Positions 35,403 to 44,746 are shown, numbered from the stretch's first letter. The stretch is DNA of 64,000 nt from Myxococcales bacterium (GCA_947473045.1 CANJCO010000007.1:56319-120318); one strand, 5' to 3'. Notes: generated by a model from the letters alone, not told the origin. Made by a program: numbers and translations.

Positions 35403-36437
35403 TCACGCGAGCGCGATGCGCAGGCGTTCGGCCATACGGCGGCACGCGTCGCTCGCTGCGGTGATGGCCCCGGTCATGCTGAAAAAGCCGTGAATCATGC
35501 CGGATTCGCACGTGTAGTCGACACGTACCCCTGCCGCGCGCAGCTTCTCGGCATACGCCTCTCCCTCGTCGCGCAGTACGTCGAAGCCTGCGGTGACGAT
35601 GACCGCAGGCGCGAGGCCCGCGAAGTCGTCGTTGAAGAGCGGCGAGCCCATCACGTCGCGCTCGTCGGCGGTCGATCGGAGATAGTGCCCGAGAAACCAG
35701 CGCACGCGCTCGGAGGTAAGCATGAAGCCCTCGCCGAACTTTTTATGGGAGGGCATCGACCGCGTCATGTCTGCGCCCGGATAAATAAGAAGCTGTGCGC
35801 TCGGCTGCGGAGCTCCGCGCAGTTTCGCGAGGTGGGTAATCACCGCCGCGATGTTGCCTCCCGCAGAGTCGCCGCCGACTGCCACCCGGGTGGCATCGGC
35901 GCCAAGCTCGGCCGCGTTGGCCCGCGCCCACAGGTAGGCGGCATATCCATCGAGCGGGGCGGCGGGGAATTTGTGCTCCGGGGCCAGCCTGTAGTCGACC
36001 GACAGCACCATGCAGCCGCTGTCGTGCGCGAGGCGTCGCGCCGCGCAGTCGTGTGACGCGACGCTGCCGAGCACCCAGCCGCCGCCGTGGAAAAATACAA
36101 GCAGCGCCGGTCGCGGCCCGGCGGTTTTCGGTGTGTAGACCCGCGCGTGCAGATCGCCCGCGTCGCCCGACACGAGCAGCGCCCGCTCTGCGGCCATTTC
36201 GATGCGCCGCGGTGCCACGCTGGCCGAGTCGAGCTCCATGGCCGCGCGCGCCTCGGCGACCGACGCGGAGTCGCGAATTCCGAGAATCTTCACGGCGCGC
36301 AGAATCACGCCGAGCTGCGGGTCGAGGTCGAGGCCGTCGCGGCTCACGGCGCCGCCTGCCATCGCGTGCAGCACGGGGGTCGGGGCGCTCAGCAGCGCAC
36401 GAAGCAGGGCATCACGCGCATCGCGGGCTCGACTCAT
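35403..36437 (-). CDS. Alpha/beta hydrolase of the HSL (esterase/lipase) family
   Basis: A 344-residue carboxylesterase. It has HGGGWVLGS (oxyanion hole), GDSAGGN (nucleophile Ser), the acid-loop Asp in VTAGFDVLRDEGEAYAEKL, and IHGFFSMTG with the catalytic His. It resembles group IV hormone-sensitive-lipase-like esterases that act on short acyl esters. There is no signal peptide, so it should be cytoplasmic. The gene follows the barrel-like gene on the same strand after 51 bp and may be cotranscribed. Confidence 0.87.
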   Translation of the reverse strand: MSRARDARDALLRALLSAPTPVLHAMAGGAVSRDGLDLDPQLGVILRAVKILGIRDSASVAEARAAMELDSASVAPRRIEMAAERALLVSGDAGDLHARVYTPKTAGPRPALLVFFHGGGWVLGSVASHDCAARRLAHDSGCMVLSVDYRLAPEHKFPAAPLDGYAAYLWARANAAELGADATRVAVGGDSAGGNIAAVITHLAKLRGAPQPSAQLLIYPGADMTRSMPSHKKFGEGFMLTSERVRWFLGHYLRSTADERDVMGSPLFNDDFAGLAPAVIVTAGFDVLRDEGEAYAEKLRAAGVRVDYTCESGMIHGFFSMTGAITAASDACRRMAERLRIALA

Positions 36438-36488
36438 CGCCGCCAGTCTACTGCGTGTTTGCGCCGAGCGGAGCGCTGTCGCGCGAGC

Positions 36489-37145
36489 CTATGGTGCGAG
36501 GCGGTAGAACGGGGGCAGGCCTTTCGCGCGGCCTCCCCAGGCAAGCGTCAACGATGCGCCGGCAAGCCGCTCGGTCGCGCGATCGCCGATCCAGACCCAG
36601 GTTTGCTCGGTAAACACGCCGAGCGCGATGCGCGCGCCCCCCACCTGGACCGACGCGCTCACCAGCGCCTGCGGCGACAGGCCGCCGATCGCGAAGCCTC
36701 CGCGGCCGAAGTGCAAGTCGAACCCGTGCAGCCCGACGCGCGCGCCGAGCTCGAACCGGCCCAGACGCACGCCCGCTCCCCAATCGTAATAGCGCAGCCC
36801 GAGCACGAAGTGGTCGCTGCCGTCGAAACGCAACGTCTCTTCGACCGAAGCGCGCACGAAGAGCGGGCGCTTGACCGTTGCGATCGTCTGACCGAACCCG
36901 ATTCGTCCGCCGACGCGAACCTCCCGGGTCTCGGCGTCCCGGCTCGACATGAGCGCTGCGGTCGCGGTCGCCTCGCGCGGCGCGAGGAACGGGTCGAGCA
37001 GCACAAATGGCTTCCAGAGCACCTTTGGATGCGCGGGCACCCGGGCTGCGTCCGCTTCGTCGGCGCTGGCCCCGGAAGCCGTCAGAAGCAGCCATCCGGC
37101 GCATGCGAGCGTGAGCGGACGGGACCGCTTCGGTTGATTCTTCAA
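36489..37145 (-). CDS. Putative outer-membrane beta-barrel protein
   Basis: About 218 residues using the TTG at 37145, which leads straight to a signal peptide (LTLACAGWLLLTASGASA). An ATG at 37223 is also in frame but adds 26 residues and overlaps the neighbouring promoter space. The mature part has repeated short strands (KRPLFVRASVEETLRF, FVLGLRYYDWGAGVRLGRF, FELGARVGLHGF) typical of a small barrel, but ends in YRLAP without a terminal aromatic residue. No specific family is recognised. It is divergently transcribed from the TRL-like gene. Confidence 0.5.
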   Translation of the reverse strand: MKNQPKRSRPLTLACAGWLLLTASGASADEADAARVPAHPKVLWKPFVLLDPFLAPREATATAALMSSRDAETREVRVGGRIGFGQTIATVKRPLFVRASVEETLRFDGSDHFVLGLRYYDWGAGVRLGRFELGARVGLHGFDLHFGRGGFAIGGLSPQALVSASVQVGGARIALGVFTEQTWVWIGDRATERLAGASLTLAWGGRAKGLPPFYRLAP

Positions 37146-37172
37146 GTTGAGCCATGATACGGCTGGGCCGCG

Positions 37173-37190
37173 TTTGGTAGGTTCACCAAA
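37173..37190. promoter_or_regulatory. Inverted repeat between two divergent genes
   Basis: TTTGGT (37173-37178) and ACCAAA (37185-37190) form a symmetric site in the divergent interval before the TRL-like gene and the barrel-like gene. It could be an operator. A second small hairpin (CCCC/GGGG at 37201-37213) follows. Confidence 0.35.
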
Positions 37191-37228
37191 TCGCGATTGA
37201 CCCCGCTTTGGGGGAGGGACCACTCAAA

Positions 37229-37558
37229 ATGAAGAACGCTATCGTCAGCATCCTCGCCATTGTCACCCTGGGCTTCTCCGTCGGCGGCTGCGCCATGGCG
37301 AGCGGTGGCAACGCCGGCGTGATGGGCCAGCTCTATTCGTCCTACAAGGCGCCTGGCGCCATCGGCAACGGCGCCGTGGGCGCGAAGTCCGCCAAGGCCT
37401 GCGCTTCGTCGATCCTGGGCGTCTACGCCAGCGGCGACGCTTCGGTGTCGGCCGCGCAGAAGGAAGGCGGCATCGCCCAGGTCACGCACGTCGATCACGA
37501 CAACTTCTCGATCCTCGGCATTTACGCGTCGACCTGCACGATCGTCGAAGGCAACTGA
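37229..37558 (+). CDS. TRL-like small lipoprotein
   Basis: A 109-residue lipoprotein. The signal peptide is MKNAIVSILAIVTLGFSVGGC with a lipobox (Cys at about 21), and GGGAGG lies upstream of the ATG. The mature domain has NGAVGAKSAKACASSILGVYASGDASV and VDHDNFSILGIYASTC, the pattern of the TRL domain found in small lipoproteins of spirochaetes and Proteobacteria. Its role is not known. It has its own strong terminator, suggesting a short, highly expressed transcript. Confidence 0.75.
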   Translation: MKNAIVSILAIVTLGFSVGGCAMASGGNAGVMGQLYSSYKAPGAIGNGAVGAKSAKACASSILGVYASGDASVSAAQKEGGIAQVTHVDHDNFSILGIYASTCTIVEGN

Positions 37559-37586
37559 GCCCGCGGGGGCTCACGCCTCCATCCGC

Positions 37587-37632
37587 GGGGTTCGGGTCCG
37601 ATAAAACGGACGCGGACCCCGTTTCCTTTTTT
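37587..37632 (+). terminator. Rho-independent terminator after the TRL-like gene
   Basis: GGGGTTCGGGTCCG (37587-37600) pairs with CGGACGCGGACCCC (37607-37620) around ATAAAA, followed by GTTTCCTTTTTTG. It is 28 bp after the stop codon. Confidence 0.85.
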
Positions 37633-37752
37633 GTGCGCGCGCACGGCTCGCGCGGAGCTTCGCGCGGTGTGCTAGGCTGACTGGCAGTTTCAGTCTTCGT
37701 TACGGTCGCCGGTGCCCCGCATTCGCGACTCTTTTGCCCCCACCGGAGCATC

Positions 37753-38730
37753 ATGCGCGCTCAAGTCATTGGCTCCGCTGCGGCGGCCACGGTTCTTCTC
37801 AGCTTTCTCGTCTACTGCAGCCCCTCCGACAGCGTGCCCGTCGACGCCGACGCCGGATCGGACAGCGGCGCCGTTTGCGACGACAGCGGCGCCAACTGCC
37901 CCTGCGATCCGGCCAAGAACAAGACGCCAACCGACTGCTACACCGGTCCGCGCGGCTCCAACGGCAAAGGCACCTGCCTCACGGGCAAGCGCACGTGCGT
38001 TCCCGACGGCAATGGCAGCGGCACCTTCTCCGCGTGCGTCGGTGAGGTCATTCCGGTCGCCGAGATTTGCGACTACATCGACAACGACTGCAACGGCGTA
38101 ATCGATGACGTGGCGGGCACTTCGGCGCTTTCCGCCGACGCCGGCGGCGCCACCCCCATCGACAACTGCCAGTCTCCGGGCTGCGATCAGGCTCACCCTG
38201 ACGGCGGCATCGACTGCTTCGCGGGGGCCGCGCGCAACGCGTGCAAGGCCGGAAACAAAGTCTGCGGCGCTGGCCGTCAGCTCACGTGCAAGGCCTACGG
38301 CGACATCGTTCCGCAGGCCGAGGTGTGCAACGGCTGGGACGACGACTGCAACGACCAGGTCGACGACGGCGTCACCGACACGGGTAAGTGCGACATCGAA
38401 GACGGCGGCGTGTGGCCGCCGGGCCAAAACCCCTTCGACGGCGGCATGCCCACCAAAGTGCTCGGCGAGTGCGTGCACGGCCAGAGCGATTGCCAGGACG
38501 GCGGTCTCGTGTGCCAGCCGAGCCAGCCCACCAGCGAAGTGCAGCAGTACGGCGCGGGGTGCGACGGGAAGGACAACGACTGCAACGGCAAGGTCGACGA
38601 CCACGCCTGCAGCGACTCGTACGACGTTCAGTACGGGCAGACGTACTGCTGCGAAGACTTCGGGTACTTCGGATGCGATACGCTCGCGAATCAGCAGTAT
38701 TACTCGGGCGGCTGCAAGCCCGCGAACTGA
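37753..38730 (+). CDS. MopE-like secreted protein with DxDNDCNGxxD metal-binding motifs
   Basis: A 325-residue protein with an N-terminal hydrophobic signal (VIGSAAAATVLLSFLVYC). It contains three copies of the E-x-CD-x2-D-x-DC-N-x2-x-D pattern: CDYIDNDCNGVID, CNGWDDDCNDQVD and CDGKDNDCNGKVD, each with Asp-rich, Cys-flanked loops like those in methanotroph MopE and in many myxobacterial surface proteins, likely binding Ca2+. The whole mature protein is rich in Cys pairs. Possibly a cell-surface or secreted adhesin-like protein. It is not obviously in an operon. Confidence 0.78.
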   Translation: MRAQVIGSAAAATVLLSFLVYCSPSDSVPVDADAGSDSGAVCDDSGANCPCDPAKNKTPTDCYTGPRGSNGKGTCLTGKRTCVPDGNGSGTFSACVGEVIPVAEICDYIDNDCNGVIDDVAGTSALSADAGGATPIDNCQSPGCDQAHPDGGIDCFAGAARNACKAGNKVCGAGRQLTCKAYGDIVPQAEVCNGWDDDCNDQVDDGVTDTGKCDIEDGGVWPPGQNPFDGGMPTKVLGECVHGQSDCQDGGLVCQPSQPTSEVQQYGAGCDGKDNDCNGKVDDHACSDSYDVQYGQTYCCEDFGYFGCDTLANQQYYSGGCKPAN

Positions 38731-38785
38731 GCTCGGCGCGCAACGGGGGGGCGGCCAGCAGCAAACAGGTGTAAAGTAGCGGTCC

Positions 38786-39193
38786 ATGCGCGCTGCCTGT
38801 TGCCTGTTCGCCGCTGCTTTGATGGTTGCTTGCGCCACGCCCGCGCCCCGGCCGACGGAGGCACAGAGCGTTGTCGTCGCTGCCGCGTCAGGTGCTGCGC
38901 TCCCGAGCAGCGCTGCAGCCGTCGAGCCCGCGTCGCCAGCCGATGCGACTGCGTCGTCGCCGAAGCTGTGCGGTTGCGGCCTGTGCGAGCCCCTGCCCAG
39001 CGCCGACGCGTGCAAGAGCGACGCAGATTGCGCCCCCGAGGGGCCGTGTCATGCCAAAGCCTGCGTGGCGCTCGCCAAATCGAAGCCGCGCACCAAAGAC
39101 GTCATGTGCACCCAGGAGCTGCAGTGCGCCAGCGCCGACGTCAACGCGTGCGGGTGCGTGAAGGGCTTTTGCGCCCTCTACAAGAAGCCCTGA
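38786..39193 (+). CDS. Small Cys-rich lipoprotein
   Basis: A 135-residue lipoprotein with a signal peptide ending MVACA (Cys at about 16). After an Ala/Ser/Pro-rich linker come paired cysteines: CGCGLC, DACKSDADCAPEGPCHAKACV and NACGCVKGFC, suggesting four or five disulfides in a small module. This resembles single-module proteins in other myxobacteria, function unknown. It lies 55 bp after the MopE-like gene and 23 bp before the dehydrogenase gene. Confidence 0.6.
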   Translation: MRAACCLFAAALMVACATPAPRPTEAQSVVVAAASGAALPSSAAAVEPASPADATASSPKLCGCGLCEPLPSADACKSDADCAPEGPCHAKACVALAKSKPRTKDVMCTQELQCASADVNACGCVKGFCALYKKP

Positions 39194-39216
39194 CGACTTC
39201 GTAGTAAGAGGCGCCC

Positions 39217-40071
39217 ATGATCGCCTTTTACGGAATGGGGCTGCTGGGTTCGAACTTCGTGCGCGCGCTGTCGCGGCGAGGCGAGGCCGTGCAAGTGTGG
39301 AATCGCAGCGAAGCGAAGGCTCGCGCGCTGGAGGTGCTGCCCGGCGTGACGGCGTGTTCTGATCCCGAAGAGGCTGCGCGGGGCGCGACGCGCCTGCATT
39401 TGACGCTCAGCGACGACGCCGCAGTGGACGAGGTGCTCGCGCGCGCCAGACCCGCGATCGCACAGCGGGCCGTCATCGTCGATCACTCCACGACGACGGC
39501 GAAGGGGGCAGCCGAGCGCGCGCGGATATGGGCCGAGCGCGGCGCTCCGTATCTGCACGCGCCAGTATTCATGGGTCCGCAGAACGCCCATGACGCCACC
39601 GGCCTGATGCTCGCGTCCGGCCCACGCGCGTTGTTCGACTCGGTGTCGGGCGAGCTCGCCAAGATGACCGGAAAACTGCATTTCATGGGCGAATCTCCCG
39701 ACTCCGCCGCAGCGTTCAAGCTGATGGGCAATCTCTTTCTCATGTTCTTGACCGAGGGGCTCGCCGATATGTTGGCGCTCGGCAAGGCGATGGGCGTCGA
39801 GCCGGCGCAGGCGGCCACCCTGTTCGAAATGTTCAATCCCGGAAACTCGATTCCGGCGCGCATCAAGCGCATGACCGATGCCTCGTTTTCGGCGCCCTCG
39901 TGGACGCTCGAAATGGCGCGCAAAGATGCGCGGCTGATGATCGACGAGGCGGGCAGGGGCGGCGTGACGCTGCCCGCGCTCCCGGCGATTGCCGCTCACA
40001 TGGACGCGCTGATTGCCCGCGGACACGGGGCCGATGACTGGACGGTCATCGCGTCCGATTTCGTGAAGTAA
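39217..40071 (+). CDS. NAD(P)-dependent beta-hydroxyacid dehydrogenase
   Basis: A 284-residue enzyme of the 3-hydroxyisobutyrate / 6-phosphogluconate dehydrogenase-like family. The N-terminal Rossmann motif is YGMGLLGSNFVRAL with VWNRSEAKA; the substrate-binding segment is VDHSTTTAKGAAERA; the helical C-terminal domain has GSFK-like residues in AAFKLMGNLFLM, with the catalytic Lys in AAFKLMGN. It resembles glyoxylate/succinic semialdehyde reductases as well, so the substrate is open. It converges with the GGDEF gene across 14 bases. Confidence 0.83.
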   Translation: MIAFYGMGLLGSNFVRALSRRGEAVQVWNRSEAKARALEVLPGVTACSDPEEAARGATRLHLTLSDDAAVDEVLARARPAIAQRAVIVDHSTTTAKGAAERARIWAERGAPYLHAPVFMGPQNAHDATGLMLASGPRALFDSVSGELAKMTGKLHFMGESPDSAAAFKLMGNLFLMFLTEGLADMLALGKAMGVEPAQAATLFEMFNPGNSIPARIKRMTDASFSAPSWTLEMARKDARLMIDEAGRGGVTLPALPAIAAHMDALIARGHGADDWTVIASDFVK

Positions 40072-40085
40072 CGGGCCTCTTCGGA

Positions 40086-42230
40086 TCAGCCTGCGAGGCG
40101 CTTGCTCGGCGGAGGCGTGAGCGTGCTGCCGCGCGTCGGCACGTGCGCGCTCGACTTGTTGCGCCCGGTGCGCTTGCTGACGTACAGCGCCTCGTCGGCG
40201 GCCTTGAACATCGACTCCCAGTCCTTGCCGGCCTCGGGGAACGTGGCGATGCCGAGCGAGCACGTGACGTTCACGGGCCCCTTGTCGGAGTGGAAGGTGG
40301 TCTTGCCGAGCTCTTCGCGAATGCGCTCGGCGAGCAGCATCGCGCCGGCCTCGTCGGTCTGCTCACAGAGCACCACGAACTCCTCGCCGCCGAAGCGCGC
40401 GACCATGTCGGTGGTGCGCTTCTGGCGCTTGAGAATGTCGCCGAGCCCCTTGATGACGACGTCGCCCACGTCGTGACCGAACGTGTCGTTGACCTTCTTG
40501 AAGAAGTCGATATCGGTCACCAAAAGGCTCATTTTTCGGCCGAATCGAGCGCTCGCAGCGATCTTCTTCTTGCCCTCTTCGAGCATCGCCCGCTTGTTGA
40601 AGAGCCCGGTGAGGCCGTCGGTCGTGGCCATCGTCTCGAGTTTGTGGACCATACGCGCGTTGGCGAGCGAGACGGCGAGGTGGCTGGCGAGAACCTCGAG
40701 TGTCGGGCGTACGCTGTCGCCGAAGGCGTGCCGGCGTCGCGCGCCGAGGATGAGCGTGCCGAGCGGTCGGTCGTGGAGCACCAGCGGCAGCACGAGCAAA
40801 CTGGGTATCTTCGGCCACGGATAATTGCGTGTCAGCACCACCTGACGATCGCCGTCGTATTCTCCTTTGTACGGGAGCGGAAAGCGGTTTTGCACCACCA
40901 TCGAGACGAGCCCCGAGTTGTGCTGAAACTTCGCTCCGACGAGGTCGTCGACCTCTCCGTTTTCGCTCGTGGCGGCCACGACCTGGTGGAGCTTGGCGGT
41001 GTCGTCGTAGAGGGTGACCATCGCCAGATCGAAACTGGCAATCTCGCGCGCCGCGCGCACGGCCGCGTCGAGCACTTCTTTCTCGCTTAGGGCGGCACCG
41101 AGCGCCTGCGCTGCGCGATAGAGCTTTCCCTGCTCGACCTTGGCGCGCTCCAGCTGCACGAAAACACGCTCGTTTTGAATCGCCCGCACGCAGAAGCGCG
41201 CGGCCTGTTGCACGAGCTCTTCTTCGTGCGGCGTAAACGGATCGGCCGTTGTGCGGTCGACCGCGAGAATGCCGCGTAGATTGCCATCTTCGAGCGCCGG
41301 AATGGCCAGCAGAGACCGAATTGGCGACGGGCCGTCGTAATAGGGAACTTTGAACGAGGGGCGAAGGTTCGACAGCGCGACGCGCTCTTTGTTGAGCGCG
41401 ACCGCCGCGAGCACGCCGTCGCCGACGGGAAACGGCGCGTCGTGAATCGCGTCGCTCTCGGTCGACAGCTCGCTGATGCGCAAGTGCGTGCCGCGCGTGT
41501 TTTGCCAGAGCATCACCGCCGTGTGCAGGCCGAGCGTGCGGCGCAGCAGATCGAGCGCGTAATGCACTGCCTTTTGGATCTCCAGCGCGCTGGCGCGCTC
41601 GAGGCGGTCTTCGCTCTTGTTCTCGCCTGCGCCGAGCAGGCGGTAGCTGCGCGCGTCTTCCTTGATCTTCGCGAGCTCGGCGTCGAGCTTGCCCTGTGCC
41701 GCGTGCCGGATGCGAACCACCTCGGCGCGCACTACGACCGTGCTCGCGAGCGCGAAGGTGGCCAAAAATGACGCCCGCGCGACCATGGGCTCGACCACCG
41801 GCTCATGCAGCGAAAACGCGCGCACCGAGGCTTCGAGGGCGAGGATGTACAGGCCCGTCTGCACGATGGCCAGCGGCCGCGCGACCGCGGCGACCAGCGC
41901 CATGAGCAGGTAGACGGAGGCGGCCCACGGGCCGTCGACCCCGCCGGCGAACCGCTGCACGACGATCATCAGCAGCAGCCCGGAGAGCATTCCGACGTCG
42001 CGCTCGATGTAATGCGCGTCATCACGCTTCGAGAGCTTCTGCACGACGCGCGCGATCAGCAGCGATGCGGCCGTAGCTGCGGCGATCGCCGAGTCGATAC
42101 CGACGTGGCCGCTGCGCACCGCGAACACCCAGTAGGCGCCGAGGCCGCACGACACGATCGCGCCAACGGACGTTCTGCCGAGGCTTCTGACGCTGAGGGT
42201 CGCGCGGACGAGAGGATCCATGCCGTTCAT
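40086..42230 (-). CDS. Membrane-bound diguanylate cyclase with GAF domains
   Basis: A 714-residue protein. Residues 1-190 hold about six TM helices (no known MASE signature), then a coiled coil, two GAF-like domains (about 215-375 and 380-540) and a C-terminal GGDEF domain. The active site is GGEEF within ARFGGEEFVVL, and the inhibitory I-site RTTD precedes it by five residues, so it should make c-di-GMP under product feedback. The N-terminus may sense a membrane signal and the GAFs a small ligand. It is divergent from the rhomboid gene. Confidence 0.87.
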   Translation of the reverse strand: MNGMDPLVRATLSVRSLGRTSVGAIVSCGLGAYWVFAVRSGHVGIDSAIAAATAASLLIARVVQKLSKRDDAHYIERDVGMLSGLLLMIVVQRFAGGVDGPWAASVYLLMALVAAVARPLAIVQTGLYILALEASVRAFSLHEPVVEPMVARASFLATFALASTVVVRAEVVRIRHAAQGKLDAELAKIKEDARSYRLLGAGENKSEDRLERASALEIQKAVHYALDLLRRTLGLHTAVMLWQNTRGTHLRISELSTESDAIHDAPFPVGDGVLAAVALNKERVALSNLRPSFKVPYYDGPSPIRSLLAIPALEDGNLRGILAVDRTTADPFTPHEEELVQQAARFCVRAIQNERVFVQLERAKVEQGKLYRAAQALGAALSEKEVLDAAVRAAREIASFDLAMVTLYDDTAKLHQVVAATSENGEVDDLVGAKFQHNSGLVSMVVQNRFPLPYKGEYDGDRQVVLTRNYPWPKIPSLLVLPLVLHDRPLGTLILGARRRHAFGDSVRPTLEVLASHLAVSLANARMVHKLETMATTDGLTGLFNKRAMLEEGKKKIAASARFGRKMSLLVTDIDFFKKVNDTFGHDVGDVVIKGLGDILKRQKRTTDMVARFGGEEFVVLCEQTDEAGAMLLAERIREELGKTTFHSDKGPVNVTCSLGIATFPEAGKDWESMFKAADEALYVSKRTGRNKSSAHVPTRGSTLTPPPSKRLAG

Positions 42231-42277
42231 CGGAGGTATCAGCCCGCCCGACGCCCGGCCAAGTTTCCACTATAAGG

Positions 42278-43231
42278 GTGCGCGTGTACCCCACCCCGTC
42301 TCCGCAGCGCGTCGTCGCGCGGCCTCCGCCCGACTCCACTCCGGGCCGCAGCGTCGCCGCGCCCGCCACCTGGGCGCTCATCGCGCTCAACGTGATCGTG
42401 TTCGCCGGTCAGCTTCGCGTGGGCGGCCTTCACGGGCTTCAGGACATGAGCGAGGCGGTCCTGCTCGCGTTTGGCGCCAACCACGCTGGCGCGACGCTCT
42501 ACGAGGGGCGCTTCGAGACGCTGCTGTCGTCGTGCTTCGTGCACGGATCGCTGATGCACATCGCCTTCAATTTGCTGGCGCTGCGGCAGGTCGGGCCGTT
42601 CGTCGAGCGCGCGGTCGGCGCCTCGCGCATGCTGCCGATGTACTTGCTGTCAGGTGTGGTCGGCAGCGTCGCGAGCACCTTTTCCGGATGGATTTCGGGC
42701 GGGCAGCACATCAGCGTGGGCGCGTCGGGAGCGATCTGCGGCCTCATCGGCGCCGGCGCGGTGCTCGGCTACCGCATCGAGGGGCGGGGCAGCCCGGTGC
42801 TGCGCCAAATGGGCGGCTGGCTCGTGTCGCTGCTGGTGATGGGCCTCGCGGTCACCTTTCTGTTTCACGCGATCGCCGGGCACGGCGGAGGCTTCGACAA
42901 TGCCGCGCATGCGGGCGGTGCCGCTGCGGGCGCGGTGACTGCGTCAGTGTGGCGCCGCGGAAACATGCATGCTGCACCTGTTCGCGCGGCGATCATCGGC
43001 CTGTGCGGCGCGCTGCTTGTCGCTACGGCCATCCGTGTTTACCGGTTCGACCTCAATGATCCGTTCGCGACGTTTACCGTCGACGACCGGGTCGTTTACG
43101 CAGCGCGCGCGCTCGATCAGGGGCGTTGCGACGACGCGCGCATGGCGCTTGATTCGCTCGAGCGCCTCACCCTGCGCGCGCCCGAGGTCACGATGGTCGA
43201 GCAGACGTACAAGGCTCGCTGCTTTCGCTGA
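42278..43231 (+). CDS. Rhomboid-family intramembrane serine protease
   Basis: A 317-residue protein with six or seven TM helices. The catalytic Ser is in GASGAICGLIGAG (about residue 150), the His in AAHAGGAAAG (about residue 210), and the conserved HGSLMHIAFNLLALR (L1/TM2 region) is present. The C-terminal about 60 residues (FDLNDPFATF onward) are a soluble extension typical of no family I recognise. Rhomboids cleave TM helices of substrate proteins. The GTG at 42278 begins 47 bp from the divergent GGDEF gene. Confidence 0.86.
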   Translation: MRVYPTPSPQRVVARPPPDSTPGRSVAAPATWALIALNVIVFAGQLRVGGLHGLQDMSEAVLLAFGANHAGATLYEGRFETLLSSCFVHGSLMHIAFNLLALRQVGPFVERAVGASRMLPMYLLSGVVGSVASTFSGWISGGQHISVGASGAICGLIGAGAVLGYRIEGRGSPVLRQMGGWLVSLLVMGLAVTFLFHAIAGHGGGFDNAAHAGGAAAGAVTASVWRRGNMHAAPVRAAIIGLCGALLVATAIRVYRFDLNDPFATFTVDDRVVYAARALDQGRCDDARMALDSLERLTLRAPEVTMVEQTYKARCFR

Positions 43232-43238
43232 GCGCGTC

Positions 43239-44495
43239 TTATGGCCGCGTCGCGATCGCCACGAACGTCGCCGACGACGTGCCTGCGACCGCCGCGGGCG
43301 GACCGAACTTCGCGCCGTCGAAGTGCGCGAGCTCGACGCCGCCGGCGAGCTTCGCGTAGGCGATGACGGCCGCGTCCGCGCAGATGCCGGCCGCGAGCGA
43401 CGGGGGCGAAGCGATCGTGGGATTCGATACATACAGCGCCGCGGGCGCCGTCCACACGGGGCTCTTCGCTGGATCGTAGACGCTGAAATAGGGCTGCTGA
43501 TTCGACCCGCGATAGGCCAGAAGCGCCCGTCCGGAGCCCATCGGAGCCAGAGCGAGCGCGTCGCTTGAAAAGGCGTTTACGTCGACGAGTACGGGATTGC
43601 TGTCCCATACGCCGCCGCTGCGCGCGACGCTCATGATCTTGAAGTCGCCTTTGCGCAGGTACACTGCGAGCAGCTCCTGCGTGCCGCCGGTGAGGGCGAC
43701 CACCGTTGGCGGCAGCGTCTTTTCGATAGCGGCGTTCGGTTGCTGATGCGGCGACTGCCAAAGCGAGTTCTTCCAGGCAAGATCGTACAGAAAGTAATTG
43801 TCGCCCGACTGCACGAACTCAAGCTCGCTGCCCGCGGCCGCGATTGAGGCGCCCGACGGTCCGAACGCCTGATTGTTGCCGCCACCGCCCACCGGATCGT
43901 CGGCGACGTCCCACGCGCCGCCTGAAAATTGGCGATGCTCGAATTTGAAGTTTGCGTCGTGATAGGCGAGGTGCGTGGTGCCCGCGAGGGTGGCGAGCGA
44001 CGGGGCGTCGATGGTCGCCTTCGCGTTCGGTACGGCGGCGGCCGACGACCATGCGTTCGAGTAGACGCTCGACGCGAGCAGACCGTTCGACGCGCGAATC
44101 GCTGCGACGAAATTCGCGCCGCTCGGGGCAATCGCGATGCGATCGATCGCGCTGCCGCTCACGGGAATCACGGTGGGTACGCCGTTGCCCGACGCTCCGC
44201 CGCCCGCGAGCGATGCGGCGCTTCCCGCCAGGAGCACAGTCGCGCCGGCCCCGCACCCGGGCGGCCCTGCGTCGCTCGCTGCATCGACGGCGGGCGCGGC
44301 GTCGCCGGCGGCGTCTGCGGCGCCCGTATCGATCGCCGCGTCGCCTGCCGCCTTGCCGCTGTCGGCCTGCGCGGCGCTGTCGGCGCCCTCGCCGGCGTCG
44401 GGGATGATCTCGACGCCGTGCACTTTGGGAGAACCCTCGGTCGCGCAGGCGACAAAGTAGAGGCAGGCGATCGCGTTGAGGTGCGCAGTACGCAT
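43239..44495 (-). CDS. Large Asp/Ala-rich lipoprotein with propeller-like repeats
   Basis: A 418-residue lipoprotein. The signal peptide ends YFVACA (Cys17). Residues 30-80 are an Asp/Ala-rich linker, and residues 100-418 contain repeats of about 45 residues with conserved hydrophobic strands (VVALTGGTQELLAVYLRKGDFKIM, LALAPMGSGRALLAYRGSN), suggestive of a beta-propeller such as those in secreted lectins or sialidase-like proteins. No catalytic residues are identifiable. I do not recognise the family. Confidence 0.6.
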   Translation of the reverse strand: MRTAHLNAIACLYFVACATEGSPKVHGVEIIPDAGEGADSAAQADSGKAAGDAAIDTGAADAAGDAAPAVDAASDAGPPGCGAGATVLLAGSAASLAGGGASGNGVPTVIPVSGSAIDRIAIAPSGANFVAAIRASNGLLASSVYSNAWSSAAAVPNAKATIDAPSLATLAGTTHLAYHDANFKFEHRQFSGGAWDVADDPVGGGGNNQAFGPSGASIAAAGSELEFVQSGDNYFLYDLAWKNSLWQSPHQQPNAAIEKTLPPTVVALTGGTQELLAVYLRKGDFKIMSVARSGGVWDSNPVLVDVNAFSSDALALAPMGSGRALLAYRGSNQQPYFSVYDPAKSPVWTAPAALYVSNPTIASPPSLAAGICADAAVIAYAKLAGGVELAHFDGAKFGPPAAVAGTSSATFVAIATRP

Positions 44496-44539
44496 CCCGA
44501 CATCATACCGCGGCCGCGCCCGCCGTTGCTACGACTCGC

Positions 44540-44746
44540 GCGCTTAGTTAGGGCTTGGTCTGCCGCCGCGCCGGTCGAGCGCGTGACGACTTCGAGCGGA
44601 ACCGACTGCGAAGGCGTGACGGTCAAGGGCGCACCCGCCGTATGAAGCAGTGATATCGAAGTAACTGGCGAGCACGCCGCTGCTCCGAGACAAGCAAGTA
44701 GACCTAAGGTTCGTGTTGCCAGCATGAGCTTCAGACTTCGCAACAT
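44540..44746 (-). pseudogene. Possible truncated lipoprotein remnant
   Basis: A lipoprotein signal (MLRSLKLMLATRTLGLLA...AAAC) is followed by about 40 plausible residues (HTAGAPLTVTPSQSVPLEVV), then the frame runs into antisense-like, Arg-rich sequence over the neighbouring gene. The stretch has a visibly lower GC content than its surroundings. It may be the broken 5' end of a lost gene; it could equally be chance. I see no other feature in the rest of the 44496-44971 gap. Confidence 0.3.
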
